From the NCBI RefSeq assembly GCF_022682305.1, contig NZ_CP093528.1, positions 2,493,501 to 2,557,500 on the forward strand: DNA of 64,000 nucleotides, read 5' to 3'. Below are positions 1-10,000 of this stretch, in pieces (position 1 is the first letter of the stretch; each line of letters begins with the position of its first letter). Made by a program: the position numbers and the translations under genes. The notes under the pieces were generated by a model that worked only from the letters and a program-made list of their open reading frames with translations, did not search any database and was not told the origin of the DNA. The stretch comes from Shinella zoogloeoides. GTDB taxonomy: Bacteria > Pseudomonadota > Alphaproteobacteria > Rhizobiales > Rhizobiaceae.

Positions 1-230
1 ATGACGGCATTGGCGAAGCCCGAGCCAAGAATGAAGAGGGTGAAGAAGAAGGAGCTGGCCAGCACGATGGCCGCCAGATGCGCGGCACCGAGGCGGCCGA
101 GGATCACCACGTCCGTCGTGTGGATGCCGAGCTGGGCGAGCTGCGCGCCGATAAGCGGCACGCCGAGCGCGAAGGTCGCCCGGAAATGCGCGCCCCAGCG
201 ATTGTCCTCGCGATGCGATGCCATGTGCAT
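1..230 (-). CDS. MATE family efflux transporter (5' part only, runs off the window)
   Basis: The reverse strand encodes an open N-terminus starting MHMASHREDNRWG and continuing with hydrophobic helices (GVPLIGAQLAQLGIHTTDVVILGRLG), the typical first two segments of MATE multidrug/Na+ antiporters. This family sits in the inner membrane and exports cationic drugs. Only about 76 codons are present because the gene is cut by the left edge. A second ATG two codons inside (position 224) could also be the start. The neighbour at 380 to 1630 is another exporter on the same strand, so this end of the window looks like an efflux cluster. The family call is from recognition of the N-terminal pattern; substrate unknown. 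Confidence 0.75.
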   Translation of the reverse strand, partial: MHMASHREDNRWGAHFRATFALGVPLIGAQLAQLGIHTTDVVILGRLGAAHLAAIVLASSFFFTLFILGSGFANAV

Positions 231-379
231 GATACTTCTCACTTTCGCATCGCTTCCGATCACAAGATCGGGTCGCGATCAATCGAATAGCATTGATGCT
301 TTCATCAAAATGCGCGAAATCGGGCCTTATCCGCCGGTTCCGGCCGGAAATTTCGCTAAAATGTCACGGTGAAGGCCCG

Positions 380-1630
380 TCAGGCGCTTTTCGGCGCCAT
401 ATCGCCGCTCGGGCCCACGCCCGCTCCCTTCAGCTTGACGAGGAAGATCACGAAGCCGACGAGCAGGATCAGCGCCGCGACCGCGAAGGGCGCGCCGGCG
501 AAGGAGACCGGCGCGGACGGCGCGGTGAAACGGCTGAAGACCTGCGTGAAGATCAGCGGGCCGATGATGGTCGTGATCGAGGAAACGCTGGTCAGCGCGC
601 CCTGCAGCTCGCCCTGCGCGGAAGCTGGTACGCGGGCGGAGGCGATGGAGCGCAGCGGCGGATCGGCCAGCGCCTCCAGCGCCGTCAGCACGATCACCAC
701 ATAGACCATCCAGCCCTGCCATGCGGCGGCATAGCCCGACAGCGCCAGCACCGAGAAGACGAGGCCGAGAAGCGCGGTGCGGTATTCGCCGAGCCTGGGC
801 ACGACGCGCGGCAGCACGAAGCCCATGACGACGGCCCCGCCGATCCCGAAGATGCCGAGCGACAGGCCGATCTCGCCCTCGCTCCAGCCATAACGATAGG
901 AGGAGACGAAGGACCAGACGGACGGATAGACGGCATGCGCCAGCCCGTAGCAGAAGAACACGAGGCCGACCCAGAGCACGCCGGGATAATGGCGCATCTG
1001 GGCGAGCGCACCGAGCGGATTGGCGCGGGCAAGCTCGAAACGGCGGCGGTTCACGGGCAGAAGGCTCTCGGGCAGCAGGATCCAGGCGCCGAGGAAATTC
1101 AGGAAGGCGAGCGCCGCCGCGCCGTAGAAGGGAATGCGCGGGCCGAACTCGCCGAGAATCCCGCCGATCACCGGCCCTATGACGAAGCCCGTGCCGAAGG
1201 CGATGCCCATCAGGCCGAAATTCTTCGCCCGCGTCTCATCCGTCGATACATCGGCGATATAGGCGGCCGCCGTGCCGAAGCTTGCGCCGCTGAGGCCGGC
1301 CAGCACGCGACCGACGAACAGCATCCAGTAGCTCGTCGCCATGGCGCAGATCAGGTTGTCGATGGCGAAGGTGAGGATACAGGCAAGCAGCACCGGCCGC
1401 CGGCCGAAACGATCCGACAGGTTGCCGACGAAGGGCGCGAAGAGGAACTGCATGCCGGCATAGACGAGCAGCAGCCAGCCGCCGTCGATCGCCGCCTGGC
1501 TGATATCGTCGCCCGTCAGCTCGCGCAGATAGGCCGGCAGCACCGGCATGATGATGGCGATGCCGATCACGTCGAGGAACATGATCATGAAGACGAGAAA
1601 CAGCCCCCGCCGGGTGGACGTGGCATCCAT
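380..1630 (-). CDS. MFS transporter, TetA-like drug/H+ antiporter
   Basis: This 416-residue protein has the size and 12-helix hydrophobicity of a drug:H+ antiporter-1 exporter. The N-terminus carries the [18 protein letters not shown] stretch seen in tetracycline exporters. The MFS motif A loop ([12 protein letters not shown], residues 69 to 80) follows helix 2, and helix 5 carries the [10 protein letters not shown] antiporter motif C. It should sit in the inner membrane and exchange a drug or metabolite for protons. It lies downstream of no obvious TetR gene, so regulation is not visible. Many chromosomal TetA-like proteins in Rhizobiales give no tetracycline resistance, so the substrate is an open question. 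Confidence 0.88.
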   Translation of the reverse strand: MDATSTRRGLFLVFMIMFLDVIGIAIIMPVLPAYLRELTGDDISQAAIDGGWLLLVYAGMQFLFAPFVGNLSDRFGRRPVLLACILTFAIDNLICAMATSYWMLFVGRVLAGLSGASFGTAAAYIADVSTDETRAKNFGLMGIAFGTGFVIGPVIGGILGEFGPRIPFYGAAALAFLNFLGAWILLPESLLPVNRRRFELARANPLGALAQMRHYPGVLWVGLVFFCYGLAHAVYPSVWSFVSSYRYGWSEGEIGLSLGIFGIGGAVVMGFVLPRVVPRLGEYRTALLGLVFSVLALSGYAAAWQGWMVYVVIVLTALEALADPPLRSIASARVPASAQGELQGALTSVSSITTIIGPLIFTQVFSRFTAPSAPVSFAGAPFAVAALILLVGFVIFLVKLKGAGVGPSGDMAPKSA

Positions 1631-1779
1631 GATGGTTCGACCTCGAAAATGAATGGTGCCCGCAAGAGGGCGGAAATGTCAGGCGGCGAGTTCTATTTCA
1701 CTTTTTCCGCCGAAACAATCCGTGAACATTGCAAAAATTTTGATGGCTTGGATACATTTTCCTGATGAAAAGCAAAAAA

Positions 1780-1803
1780 CCCTTCGGCCGGCGGGCCGAA
1801 GGG
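1780..1803 (-). terminator. Rho-independent terminator of the zinc metallopeptidase gene
   Basis: A 10-bp perfect stem (CCCTTCGGCC / GGCCGAAGGG, 4-nt loop) is followed on the minus strand by a run of six Ts (plus-strand As 1774 to 1779). It sits 28 bases beyond the stop of the gene at 1832 to 2773. Confidence 0.85.
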
Positions 1804-1831
1804 TTCATTCGGTGGCGCGTGAAACGAGGTT

Positions 1832-2773
1832 TCAGACGTCGCCCTTGAACGTGTCGCAGGCATCGACGCGGCCGGTATCGAAGCCGCGCTTGAACCAGCG
1901 GCGACGCTGGTCGGATGTGCCGTGATTGAAGCTTTCCGGCACGACATAGCCCTGCATGCGCTTCTGCAGCGTGTCGTCGCCGATCTGGGTGGCGGCGTTC
2001 AGCGCCTCCTCGAGATCGCCGCTTTCAAGAAGCCCCTTCTGCTGGGTGTACTTGCCCCAGATGCCGGCGTAGCAGTCGGCCTGAAGCTCGACGCGGATCG
2101 ACATCTGGTTGGCTTCGACCTCGCTCATGCGCTGGCGCTGCTGATTGAAGCGCGGCAGCACGCCGGTGAGGTTCTGCACGTGATGGCCGACCTCGTGCGC
2201 GACGACATAGGCCTGGGCGAAGTCGCCGGCTGCGTCGAACTTGTTGGCAAGCTCATCGAAGAAGCTCATGTCGAGATAGACCTTGTGGTCGCCCGGGCAA
2301 TAGAACGGGCCGGACGCCGCCGAGGCAAAGCCGCAGGCCGACTTCACGGAGCCGGAGAAGAGCACCATCTTCGGCTCCTCGTAGCGCTCGCCGGCGGCCT
2401 GGAAGATGCCGTTCCAGGTGTCTTCCGTCTCGGCCAGAACCGTCGACATGAAGGCCTTTGTCTCCTCTTCCTGCGGCGAGGAGCGGCTGCTCGCGCTCTC
2501 CGTCTGCTCGAAGCCCGGCAGGCTCCCCTGCCCGCCGCTGCCCATGACCTGCAGGAGGTCGATGCCCATCGCCTTGAAGATGAAGTAGAGGGCGATGAGG
2601 AAGATGATCGTGCCGAAGCTCATGCCTCCGCCGCCGGCGCGGCGCCCGCCGCCCATCGGGATGCGGAAACCGCCGCCGCTGCCGCGGCCGAACGGGTTGC
2701 CGCCCCCCATCGAAGGCCCGGCTCCGCGCTGGTCCTCGATATTGTCCGACTGGCGACGACCTTTCCATTCCAT
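1832..2773 (-). CDS. Neutral zinc metallopeptidase (YpfJ/KPN_02809 family)
   Basis: The 313-residue protein begins MEWKGRRQSDNIEDQRG, the usual start of this family. It then has a Gly/Arg-rich linker, one membrane helix (about residues 53 to 72) and a C-terminal metallopeptidase domain with HEVGH at residues 193 to 197. The two His bind zinc and the Glu is catalytic. The domain should face the periplasm. An in-frame ATG at 2812 would add 13 residues, but it overlaps the stress promoter at 2804 to 2828, so 2773 is chosen. Substrates of this family are unknown. The promoter points to induction under general stress. Confidence 0.9.
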   Translation of the reverse strand: MEWKGRRQSDNIEDQRGAGPSMGGGNPFGRGSGGGFRIPMGGGRRAGGGGMSFGTIIFLIALYFIFKAMGIDLLQVMGSGGQGSLPGFEQTESASSRSSPQEEETKAFMSTVLAETEDTWNGIFQAAGERYEEPKMVLFSGSVKSACGFASAASGPFYCPGDHKVYLDMSFFDELANKFDAAGDFAQAYVVAHEVGHHVQNLTGVLPRFNQQRQRMSEVEANQMSIRVELQADCYAGIWGKYTQQKGLLESGDLEEALNAATQIGDDTLQKRMQGYVVPESFNHGTSDQRRRWFKRGFDTGRVDACDTFKGDV

Positions 2774-2803
2774 GGCGCATTTCCCCGCATTGAATTGCCG
2801 ACG

Positions 2804-2828
2804 AACGCTCATCGCGTGAATTCGTTCC
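2804..2828 (-). promoter_or_regulatory. EcfG/RpoE2 general stress promoter upstream of the metallopeptidase
   Basis: On the minus strand GGAAC (2824 to 2828) is followed by exactly 16 bases and CGTT (2804 to 2807). This is a perfect match to the alphaproteobacterial EcfG consensus (GGAAC, 16 or 17 bases, CGTT). The -10 lies about 30 bases before the ATG at 2773, a normal leader length. Confidence 0.75.
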
Positions 2829-2883
2829 TCAGCAACGACTTATAGGGCTTGCGGGGGCCGCTTGCAAAACGAAAAGCGACCGG

Positions 2884-3393
2884 TCAGCGCCGCCGCAGGC
2901 GGGCGATCCATCCCGCCTCCCGCACCGCCAGCGCCCCCGCCGCCACGATGAGAGCGCCGACCGCCGCTCCGGCCACGCCGCCAACGAGGCCGGGCGAACC
3001 GCCGAAGAGCGCCGCGTGCATGAGACGGCCCGGCAGCAGCGTGAACAGCCCCGCCACGACGATGCCGCCGAAATACATGCCGGCGACCTGAGCGCGGTGC
3101 GCACGGATATCGCCGCGACGCGCCGACCGGATCGCCGGTACGCTGCCGAAGATCACATAAAGCGACAGGAGATGGATCGCGCTGAAGCCATGGAACGTGC
3201 CGATTCCATGGATGAAGAAGGTGGAGACGCTTGTGGCGACCATCAGGCCGAGCCAGATTTTCCCGAGCAGCCGATGGGCCGGCGTGCCCTTGGGACAGGC
3301 AAGGAGAAAGGCGCCGAGCACGGCGGCGGGAAGCACCGTTGCGACATGGAAACGGATGGCAAGGGAAGCGGCGAGAAGCGGTTCGAGGGTCAT
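2884..3393 (-). CDS. DUF2306-type integral membrane protein
   Basis: The 170-residue protein (start MTLEPLLAASLAIRFHV) is almost wholly hydrophobic, with five or six predicted helices. The conserved pattern is His in the first helix region (IRFHVATVLPAAVLGAF), KGTPAHRLLGKIW, then FIHGIGTFHGFSAIHLLS and RAHRAQVAGMYFGGIVVAGLF. These spaced histidines are typical of DUF2306 and related heme-like membrane families, but no function has been assigned. A longer start at 3435 (MAEDAVEFNR) is possible. The ATG at 3393 is preferred because the hydrophobic domain begins there. It is divergent from the LytTR regulator, which may control it. Confidence 0.75.
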   Translation of the reverse strand: MTLEPLLAASLAIRFHVATVLPAAVLGAFLLACPKGTPAHRLLGKIWLGLMVATSVSTFFIHGIGTFHGFSAIHLLSLYVIFGSVPAIRSARRGDIRAHRAQVAGMYFGGIVVAGLFTLLPGRLMHAALFGGSPGLVGGVAGAAVGALIVAAGALAVREAGWIARLRRR

Positions 3394-3482
3394 GGCGGGT
3401 CCGGTGCGGTTGAATTCCACCGCGTCTTCCGCCATTGATCGGGCCGCCTCAAACGCTTTGGCCCGAACGGACGGAAAACTTC

Positions 3483-4268
3483 GTGGAACGCCCCTCGCTG
3501 CAATCCGCGCTTCGTGAAATGCAGGCCTTCCTGCGTGCGCCCCGCTTCTGGGCAACCTTCGGCGCGGTCGTGCTGATCTTCTGGGTGACCGGCCCCTACG
3601 GCACCGCCGAACGGCTGGCCGCCATCCCGCGCCTCGGCTTCTGGCTCATGCTGCACGCCGCCGCCTGGGGCATCGCCGTCAGCGTCATCGTCCTCGTCAA
3701 CGCGCTGTTGCGCGGCCGCATCCCGAGCCTTGCCGGCCGCATGGGTATCGGAACCGTCGTGGCCGGCATTCCCGTCGGGTTGGCGACGGAGGCGATCAGC
3801 CTTGCAACCTTCGGCGGCGTACCGACGCTTTCCAGCATCACCGAAAGCATCGCGACGGGCCTCCTCCTCTCCGCCCTCTTCTGCGGCCTCACCTACCTCA
3901 CGATGAGCAGCAGGCAGGCCGAGGCGCTCTCGACAACGCCTATTCCGCAGGAGCGCATGGAGGCGCCGCTGCTGCGTCGCCTCAGGCCGGAGAACCGGGG
4001 GCCGATTCTGCACATGACCGTCGCCGACCACTATACCGAGGTGACGACGACGCGCGGGCGGGAACTGATCCTGCTGCGCTTTTCCGATGCCATCGAGGAG
4101 ATCGGCGGCACGCCGGGCCTTCAGGTGCACCGCTCGCATTTCGTCGCCGATGCGCATGTCGAACGGCTGCTGCGCGCGGACGGCCGGCCCGCCGTCGTGC
4201 TCAAGGACGGAAGCGAGGTCCCGGTCAGCCGCAGCCGGACGGAGACGGTACGCACCCGTTGGGGCTGA
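3483..4268 (+). CDS. Membrane-anchored LytTR DNA-binding response regulator-like protein
   Basis: The 261-residue protein has about four N-terminal membrane helices (from [16 protein letters not shown] to about residue 125). A cytoplasmic LytTR DNA-binding domain follows (about 150 to 261), ending with the typical [19 protein letters not shown] and SRSRTETVR segments. There is no receiver domain. Membrane-bound LytTR proteins act as transcription factors that sense a membrane or envelope signal directly. I chose the GTG at 3483 (preceded by ACGGACGGA); an ATG at 3435 would overlap the divergent gene's leader, and an ATG at 3519 would shorten the first helix. The likely target is the divergent DUF2306 gene, by position only. 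Confidence 0.82.
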   Translation: MERPSLQSALREMQAFLRAPRFWATFGAVVLIFWVTGPYGTAERLAAIPRLGFWLMLHAAAWGIAVSVIVLVNALLRGRIPSLAGRMGIGTVVAGIPVGLATEAISLATFGGVPTLSSITESIATGLLLSALFCGLTYLTMSSRQAEALSTTPIPQERMEAPLLRRLRPENRGPILHMTVADHYTEVTTTRGRELILLRFSDAIEEIGGTPGLQVHRSHFVADAHVERLLRADGRPAVVLKDGSEVPVSRSRTETVRTRWG

Positions 4269-4352
4269 TTTTTTTTGCCGCCCGTGTCGGCTCGCCGTCC
4301 CGCCATTCGTCTCTAGGTATATCCGTCAATCGCACATGCCAGGAGAAACCCC

Positions 4353-5012
4353 ATGCGAAAGATCATTGTCGGCGCATTCACCAGCCTCGACGGCGTCATG
4401 CAGGCCCCGGGCGGGCCGGACGAGGACCCTATCGGCGGCTTCAGGTTCGGCGGGTGGGCCGCCCCGCTTTTCGATGAGAAGATGGGCGCCTTCATCGGCG
4501 AACTGTTCGCAAAACCCTTCGATCTGCTGCTCGGCCGCAAGACCTACGACATCTTCGCCGCCCACTGGCCCTATGTGGAGAAGGACGACCCGATCGGCCC
4601 GCTCTTCGACCGCATCGGCAAATATGTCGCCACCCGCAATCCCGCCTTCAAGACCACCTGGCAGAACAGCCATGTGCTTGGTCCGGACACCATCGCCGCC
4701 GTGCGCAGGCTGAAAGAGGAGGACGGGCCGGATCTCCTGACGCAGGGTTCCACCGAGTTCCTGAAGGCGCTCTTCGAGCACGACCTCGCCGACGAGGTGC
4801 ACGTCTCCATCTTCCCGGTCATCCTTGGCAGGGGCAAGCGACTCTTCGGCGACGCTGCCTTCCCGCGCGCCCTGACGCTGATCGATTCGCGCACCAGCGA
4901 TACCGGCATCGTGATGAACCGTTATGCCCGCGCGGGCGACGTCGCCACCGGCTCCTTCGAATTCGAGACGCCGACGGATGCCGAGCTGGAGCGCCGCCGC
5001 AACCTCACCTGA
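4353..5012 (+). CDS. Dihydrofolate reductase family protein (RibD C-terminal domain)
   Basis: The 219-residue protein starts [21 protein letters not shown], the signature of the RibD-C/YwjB-type reductase family, and a good ribosome site (AGGAG) lies 8 bases upstream. Conserved features include [15 protein letters not shown], and the C-terminal [38 protein letters not shown], where NADPH-binding and dimer contacts sit in RibD. The fold is that of dihydrofolate reductase, but these stand-alone proteins lack proven folate activity and are cytosolic NADPH reductases of unknown substrate. It stands alone between a regulator gene and a convergent LysR gene. Confidence 0.85.
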   Translation: MRKIIVGAFTSLDGVMQAPGGPDEDPIGGFRFGGWAAPLFDEKMGAFIGELFAKPFDLLLGRKTYDIFAAHWPYVEKDDPIGPLFDRIGKYVATRNPAFKTTWQNSHVLGPDTIAAVRRLKEEDGPDLLTQGSTEFLKALFEHDLADEVHVSIFPVILGRGKRLFGDAAFPRALTLIDSRTSDTGIVMNRYARAGDVATGSFEFETPTDAELERRRNLT

Positions 5013-5018
5013 GCCGCA

Positions 5019-5906
5019 TCAGGCCAGCCCCTCCGCCGCCGCCGTTTGCGCCAGCCATGCGGCGAAGGCGGACATGGCCGGGGTGAGGCTGCGCGATTGC
5101 AGGCGGGTCAGCCAATAGCTGCCGAGCGCAACGCTCGTGCGGAACGGCTGGACGACCGCCCCGGCGGACAGGAGCCGCGAGAACATCAGCGGCGGCGCAA
5201 GGCCGACGCCACCACCCTGGAGCACCACTTCCATCATCGCGAGCGAGGTGTCGAAGACGATGGCGTTCTGCGGCGGCGGCGTGCGCGGCAGGCCGGCGGC
5301 CTCGAACCAGCGCGTCCACTCGTCGCGCCGGTAGGAGCGCAGCAGCGTCATGCCGAGCAGATCGGACGGCTCCTTGAGATCGTGGGCGACCGAAGGCGTC
5401 GCAAGCACGGAAAGCGGCGCGTCGAAAAGGCGGACGGCATCCGTCCCATGCCACGCGCCCGCACCGAAGCGGATCGCGAAATCGAGTCCCTCGGCGGCAA
5501 GGTCCACGCGGTTGTTGTTGGTGGAAAGTCGCACCTCCACAAACGGATGGCGCTCGCGGAAACCGGCAAGCCGCGGCAGCAGCCAGCCGACGGCGAAGGT
5601 GCCGACCGCGCCCACCGTCAGTATCTCCCGCACATGCCCGCCGCGAAAGCGCTCCACCGCATCCGCCATGCGGTCGAAGCTGTCGCGCAGCACCGGCAGC
5701 AGGCTTTCCCCCTCCGCCGTGATCATCAGACCGCGCGGCAGGCGCTTGAAAAGAACGACGCCCATCTGTTCCTCAAGGCTCTTCACCTGGTGGCTGACCG
5801 CCGCCTGCGTGACGTTCAGCTCGATGGCCGCGCGCGTGAAGGAAAGATGACGGGCCGAAGCCTCGAAGGCCCGGAAGGCGTTCAGCGGAAGATATGGCCG
5901 AACCAT
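5019..5906 (-). CDS. LysR family regulator divergent from the beta-lactamase (GcvA/AmpR-like)
   Basis: The 295-residue protein has the LysR N-terminal winged helix (LPLNAFRAFEASARHLSFTRAAIELNVTQAAVSHQVKSLEEQMG, residues 6 to 50) and an effector-binding domain from about residue 92. The helix-turn-helix wording matches the GcvA/AmpR branch. It is divergent from the class D beta-lactamase with a 110-base shared promoter region, the same layout as ampR-ampC in other bacteria. The inference is that it controls the beta-lactamase gene and itself. In AmpR the ligand is a muropeptide; nothing in this window (no ampG, ampD or nagZ) tests that here. Confidence 0.9.
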   Translation of the reverse strand: MVRPYLPLNAFRAFEASARHLSFTRAAIELNVTQAAVSHQVKSLEEQMGVVLFKRLPRGLMITAEGESLLPVLRDSFDRMADAVERFRGGHVREILTVGAVGTFAVGWLLPRLAGFRERHPFVEVRLSTNNNRVDLAAEGLDFAIRFGAGAWHGTDAVRLFDAPLSVLATPSVAHDLKEPSDLLGMTLLRSYRRDEWTRWFEAAGLPRTPPPQNAIVFDTSLAMMEVVLQGGGVGLAPPLMFSRLLSAGAVVQPFRTSVALGSYWLTRLQSRSLTPAMSAFAAWLAQTAAAEGLA

Positions 5907-5907
5907 G

Positions 5908-5974
5908 GCAATGCCCCAATTTTCCTAATGGCTAAGACCAGTATTCGTCTTTTGCCAGATCATCAAGGCATTGC
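5908..5974. promoter_or_regulatory. Candidate LysR operator (inverted repeat in the divergent promoter region)
   Basis: GCAATGCC at 5908 to 5915 is the perfect reverse complement of GGCATTGC at 5967 to 5974, with a 51-base separation. The first arm abuts the LysR start codon and the second touches the proposed beta-lactamase -10. The placement would suit a LysR regulator looping or repressing both genes, but 8-bp repeats can arise by chance. Confidence 0.35.
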
Positions 5975-5980
5975 TATCAA
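5952..5980 (+). promoter_or_regulatory. Candidate sigma-70 promoter of the class D beta-lactamase gene
   Basis: TTGCCA (5952 to 5957), 17-base spacer, TATCAA (5975 to 5980). The predicted start of transcription lies about 30 bases before the ATG at 6017. The right inverted repeat arm overlaps the spacer. Confidence 0.45.
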
Positions 5981-6016
5981 TGATATACAAACCATTCGAA
6001 ATTCGAGGAAAACGCG

Positions 6017-6823
6017 ATGAATCCACGTCCCTTCGCGGCCGGCCTGCTGCTGGCCGCCGGCTTTGCCATGCCTGCCGAGGCCCGTATTATTTGTACAATC
6101 GTGGCCGACGCGGCAAGCGACGAGATCATCCTGGAACAAGGCGACTGCAAGACGCGCGTCACCCCCGCCTCCACCTTCAAGGTGCCGCTCGCCGTCATGG
6201 GCTACGATTCCGGCTTCCTGGAAAATGCCGAGGAGCCGGTCCTGCCCTTCCTGAAGGGCTATCCGGAATGGGGCGGCGACAACTGGCGCCAGCCGACGAC
6301 GCCGAAGCGCTGGCTCGAATATTCTGTCGTCTGGTATTCCCAGCGCATCACCGAATTCCTCGGCTACGAGCGGCTGCGCGACTATGCCGAAGCCTTCGCC
6401 TACGGCAATGCCGACATGACCGGCGACCCCGGCAAGAACAACAGCCTCGAGCGCTCCTGGATAGCCTCCTCGCTGAAAATCTCGCCACGCGAGCAGGTCG
6501 CGTTCCTGCGGAAGCTTGTGAACCACGAACTGCCCGCCTCCGCAGAGGCCATGGATTCGGCGATGGGCATCGTCGAGGGACGCGACATCGCCGATGGCTG
6601 GCGGGCGCAGGGCAAGACCGGCATGGCCTATCCCCGCAAGGCGGACGGAAAATTCGATTATGCAAGTCCCTGGGGCTGGTATGTCGGCTGGGCGCGCCGC
6701 GACGACCGCACCGTCGTCTTTGCCCGGCTGATGCAGGATGAGAAGAAGCAGGAATCGAGCCCCAGCCTGCGCGCACGCGACGGCATCCTTGAGGAATTGC
6801 CGGGTATTCTGGCCGGCAACTGA
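6017..6823 (+). CDS. Class D (OXA-type) beta-lactamase
   Basis: The 268-residue precursor has a signal peptide (MNPRPFAAGLLLAAGFAMPAEA), so it is periplasmic. All class D active-site elements are visible: the nucleophile motif STFK with Ser52 and Lys55 (carboxylated in the family), SVV at 103 to 105, YGN at 129 to 131, and KTG at 200 to 202 inside WRAQGKTGMAYP. The segment between (LERSWIASSLKISPREQVAFLRKL) is the usual omega-side helix pair. It hydrolyses penicillins by acyl-enzyme formation; the spectrum cannot be read from the sequence. Base composition matches the surroundings, no mobile element is near, and the divergent LysR gene suggests an old, regulated chromosomal enzyme. Confidence 0.93.
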   Translation: MNPRPFAAGLLLAAGFAMPAEARIICTIVADAASDEIILEQGDCKTRVTPASTFKVPLAVMGYDSGFLENAEEPVLPFLKGYPEWGGDNWRQPTTPKRWLEYSVVWYSQRITEFLGYERLRDYAEAFAYGNADMTGDPGKNNSLERSWIASSLKISPREQVAFLRKLVNHELPASAEAMDSAMGIVEGRDIADGWRAQGKTGMAYPRKADGKFDYASPWGWYVGWARRDDRTVVFARLMQDEKKQESSPSLRARDGILEELPGILAGN

Positions 6824-7044
6824 TCCTCCTCCCTCCACGCCTGTGTGGCTCCCCGGACCGGCAGCGGAAAGTCCCCGCACTTTTCCTGTCGATTCGGCGA
6901 TTTTCGGGGTTCCGCTCCCCCCTGCATTTGCCTATAAGCCGCTTCTAGCCTTTGAACGACCATAGATGCGCGCCCGGCCGGTGAACCCATCACCATGGCC
7001 GGTTTTATGCGCGCGCGGCCCATGCGTTAAGAACGGATAGAGAG

Positions 7045-10000
7045 ATGCCCAAGCGCCAAGATTTGAAATCGATCCTCATCATCGGCGCGGGGCCGATCGT
7101 CATCGGCCAGGCCTGCGAATTCGACTATTCCGGTACCCAGGCCTGCAAGGCGCTGAAGGAGGAAGGCTACCGCGTCATCCTCGTCAACTCCAACCCGGCG
7201 ACGATCATGACCGATCCGGGCCTCGCCGACGCCACCTATGTCGAGCCGATCACCCCCGAGGTCGTCGCCAAGATCATCGCCAAGGAGCGCCCGGACGCGC
7301 TGCTGCCGACCATGGGCGGCCAGACCGCGCTCAACACCGCGCTCTCTCTCAAGCGCATGGGCGTGCTCGACCGCTACAATGTCGAGATGATCGGCGCCAA
7401 GCCGGAAGCCATCGACAAGGCCGAGGACCGCGCGCTCTTCCGCGAGGCCATGGCCAAGATCGGCCTCGAAACGCCGAAGTCGATGCTGGCCAACGCCACC
7501 GAGATCAAGGACAAGGACCGCAAGATCCACGAGGCCGAGCGCGCAAAGCTGAAGGCCGAGCTTTCGGGCGACGCGCTCGACAAGGCGCTGGACGCGCTGG
7601 AGAACCAGTGGAACCTCGGCGAGACCGACCGCAAGCAGCGCTACATGAGCCACGCCATGGCCATCGGCGCGCAGGCGCTCGACGTCATCGGCCTGCCCGC
7701 CATCATCCGCCCGTCCTTCACCCTCGGCGGCACCGGCGGCGGCATCGCCTACAACCGCTCGGAATTCTTCGAGATCGTCAATTCCGGCCTCGACGCCTCC
7801 CCGACCACGGAAGTCCTCATCGAGGAATCCGTCCTCGGCTGGAAGGAATACGAGATGGAAGTCGTCCGCGACAAGGCGGACAACTGCATCATCATCTGCT
7901 CCATCGAGAACATCGACCCGATGGGCGTGCATACGGGCGATAGCATCACCGTCGCCCCGGCCTTGACCCTGACGGACAAGGAATACCAGATCATGCGCAA
8001 CGCCTCCATCGCGGTGCTGCGCGAGATCGGCGTCGAGACAGGCGGCTCCAACGTGCAGTTCGCCGTCAACCCGGAAAACGGCCGCCTCGTCGTCATCGAG
8101 ATGAACCCGCGCGTCTCACGCTCTTCAGCGCTGGCGTCCAAGGCCACCGGCTTCCCTATCGCCAAGATCGCAGCGAAGCTCGCCATCGGCTACACGCTCG
8201 ACGAACTGGAGAACGACATCACCGGCGGCGCGACCCCGGCCTCCTTCGAGCCGTCCATCGATTATGTTGTGACGAAGATTCCGCGCTTCGCCTTCGAGAA
8301 GTTCCCGGGCGCCGAGCCGACGCTGACGACGGCCATGAAGTCGGTCGGTGAAGTCATGGCCATCGGCCGCACCTTCGCCGAATCGCTGCAGAAGGCCCTG
8401 CGCGGTCTCGAAACGGGCCTGACCGGCCTCGACGAGATCGAAATTCCCGGCCTCGGCGACGGCAACGACAAGAACGCCATCCGCGCCGCCATCTCCACGC
8501 CGACGCCGGACCGCCTGCGCATGGTCGCCCAGGCGCTGCGCATGGGCCTCTCGCTCGAAGAAGCCCATGAAGGCTCCAAGATCGACCCGTGGTTCCTCGA
8601 ACAGTTCAAGGCCATCGTCGACATGGAGGCCCGCATCCGCGAGCACGGCCTGCCGACCGACGCCGAGAACCTGCGCATGCTGAAGGCCATGGGCTTCTCC
8701 GACGCCCGCCTCGCCACCCTCTCCGGCAAGCGCCCGAAGGAAGTTGCCGAACTGCGCAACGGCCTGAACGTGCGCCCGGTCTTCAAGCGCATCGACACCT
8801 GCGCCGCCGAATTCGCCTCGCCGACCGCCTATATGTACTCGACCTACGAGACGCCCTTTGCCGGCGCGACGCGCTCGGAAGCCGGCATTTCGGATCGCAA
8901 GAAGGTCGTCATCCTCGGCGGCGGCCCGAACCGTATCGGCCAGGGCATCGAGTTCGACTATTGCTGCTGCCATGCCGCCTTCGCGCTGAAGGACGCCGGC
9001 TACGAAGCCATCATGGTCAACTGCAACCCGGAAACCGTCTCGACCGACTACGACACGTCGGACCGCCTCTATTTCGAGCCGCTGACGGCAGAAGACGTCA
9101 TCGAGATCCTGAAGGCCGAGCAGACCAACGGCGAAGTCGTCGGCGTCATCGTCCAGTTCGGCGGCCAGACCCCGCTGAAGCTCGCCGAGGCGCTGGAGAA
9201 GAACGGCATCCCGATCCTCGGCACCGCGCCCGACATGATCGACCTTGCCGAAGACCGCGACCGCTTCCAGAAGCTCCTGCAGAAGCTGGACCTCGCCCAG
9301 CCGAACAACGGCATCGCCTATTCCGTCGAGCAGGCCCGCCTCGTCGCTGGCGAGATCGGCTTCCCGCTGGTCGTGCGCCCATCCTACGTGCTTGGCGGCC
9401 GCGCCATGCAGATCATCCATTCGGAAGGCCAGCTCCAGACCTATCTGCTCGACACGGTTCCGGAACTCGTTCCCGAGGACATCAAGCAGCGCTACCCGAA
9501 CGACAAGACCGGCCAGATCAACACCCTGCTCGGCAAAAACCCGCTGCTCTTCGACAGCTACCTGACCAACGCGACGGAAGTCGACGTCGACGCGCTCTGC
9601 GACGGCAAGGACGTCTTCGTCTCCGGCATCATGGAGCATATCGAGGAAGCCGGCATCCATTCGGGCGACTCAGCCTGCTCGCTGCCCGTCCACACGCTCT
9701 CCAGCGAGATCGTCGACGAGCTGGAGCGCCAGACCAAGGCGCTCGCAAAGGCGCTGAACGTCGGCGGCCTGATGAACGTGCAGTACGCCATCAAGGATGG
9801 CACCATCTACGTGCTGGAAGTCAACCCGCGCGCCTCGCGCACGGTGCCCTTCGTCGCCAAGACCATCGGCGCGCCCATCGCCAAGATCGCCGCCCGCGTC
9901 ATGGCCGGCGAGGGTCTCGACGCGGCGATTGCCGCCTATGGCGAGAAGCCGGACCCGCGCAACCTCAAGCACATCGCCGTCAAGGAAGCCGTGTTCCCCT

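Noticed and set aside
293..1765. Long plus-strand reading frame opposite the MFS exporter
   Set aside because: It is rich in Arg/Glu/His/Gln repeats typical of the antisense of a GC-rich gene, has no family likeness, and the minus strand encodes a clear MFS protein.
4353..5012. Trimethoprim-resistant DHFR
   Set aside because: The sequence is of the RibD C-terminal reductase type, not a FolA or DfrA enzyme.
8125..9660. 511-codon minus-strand frame inside carB
   Set aside because: carB is certain on the plus strand; the antisense frame is a product of high GC at third positions.
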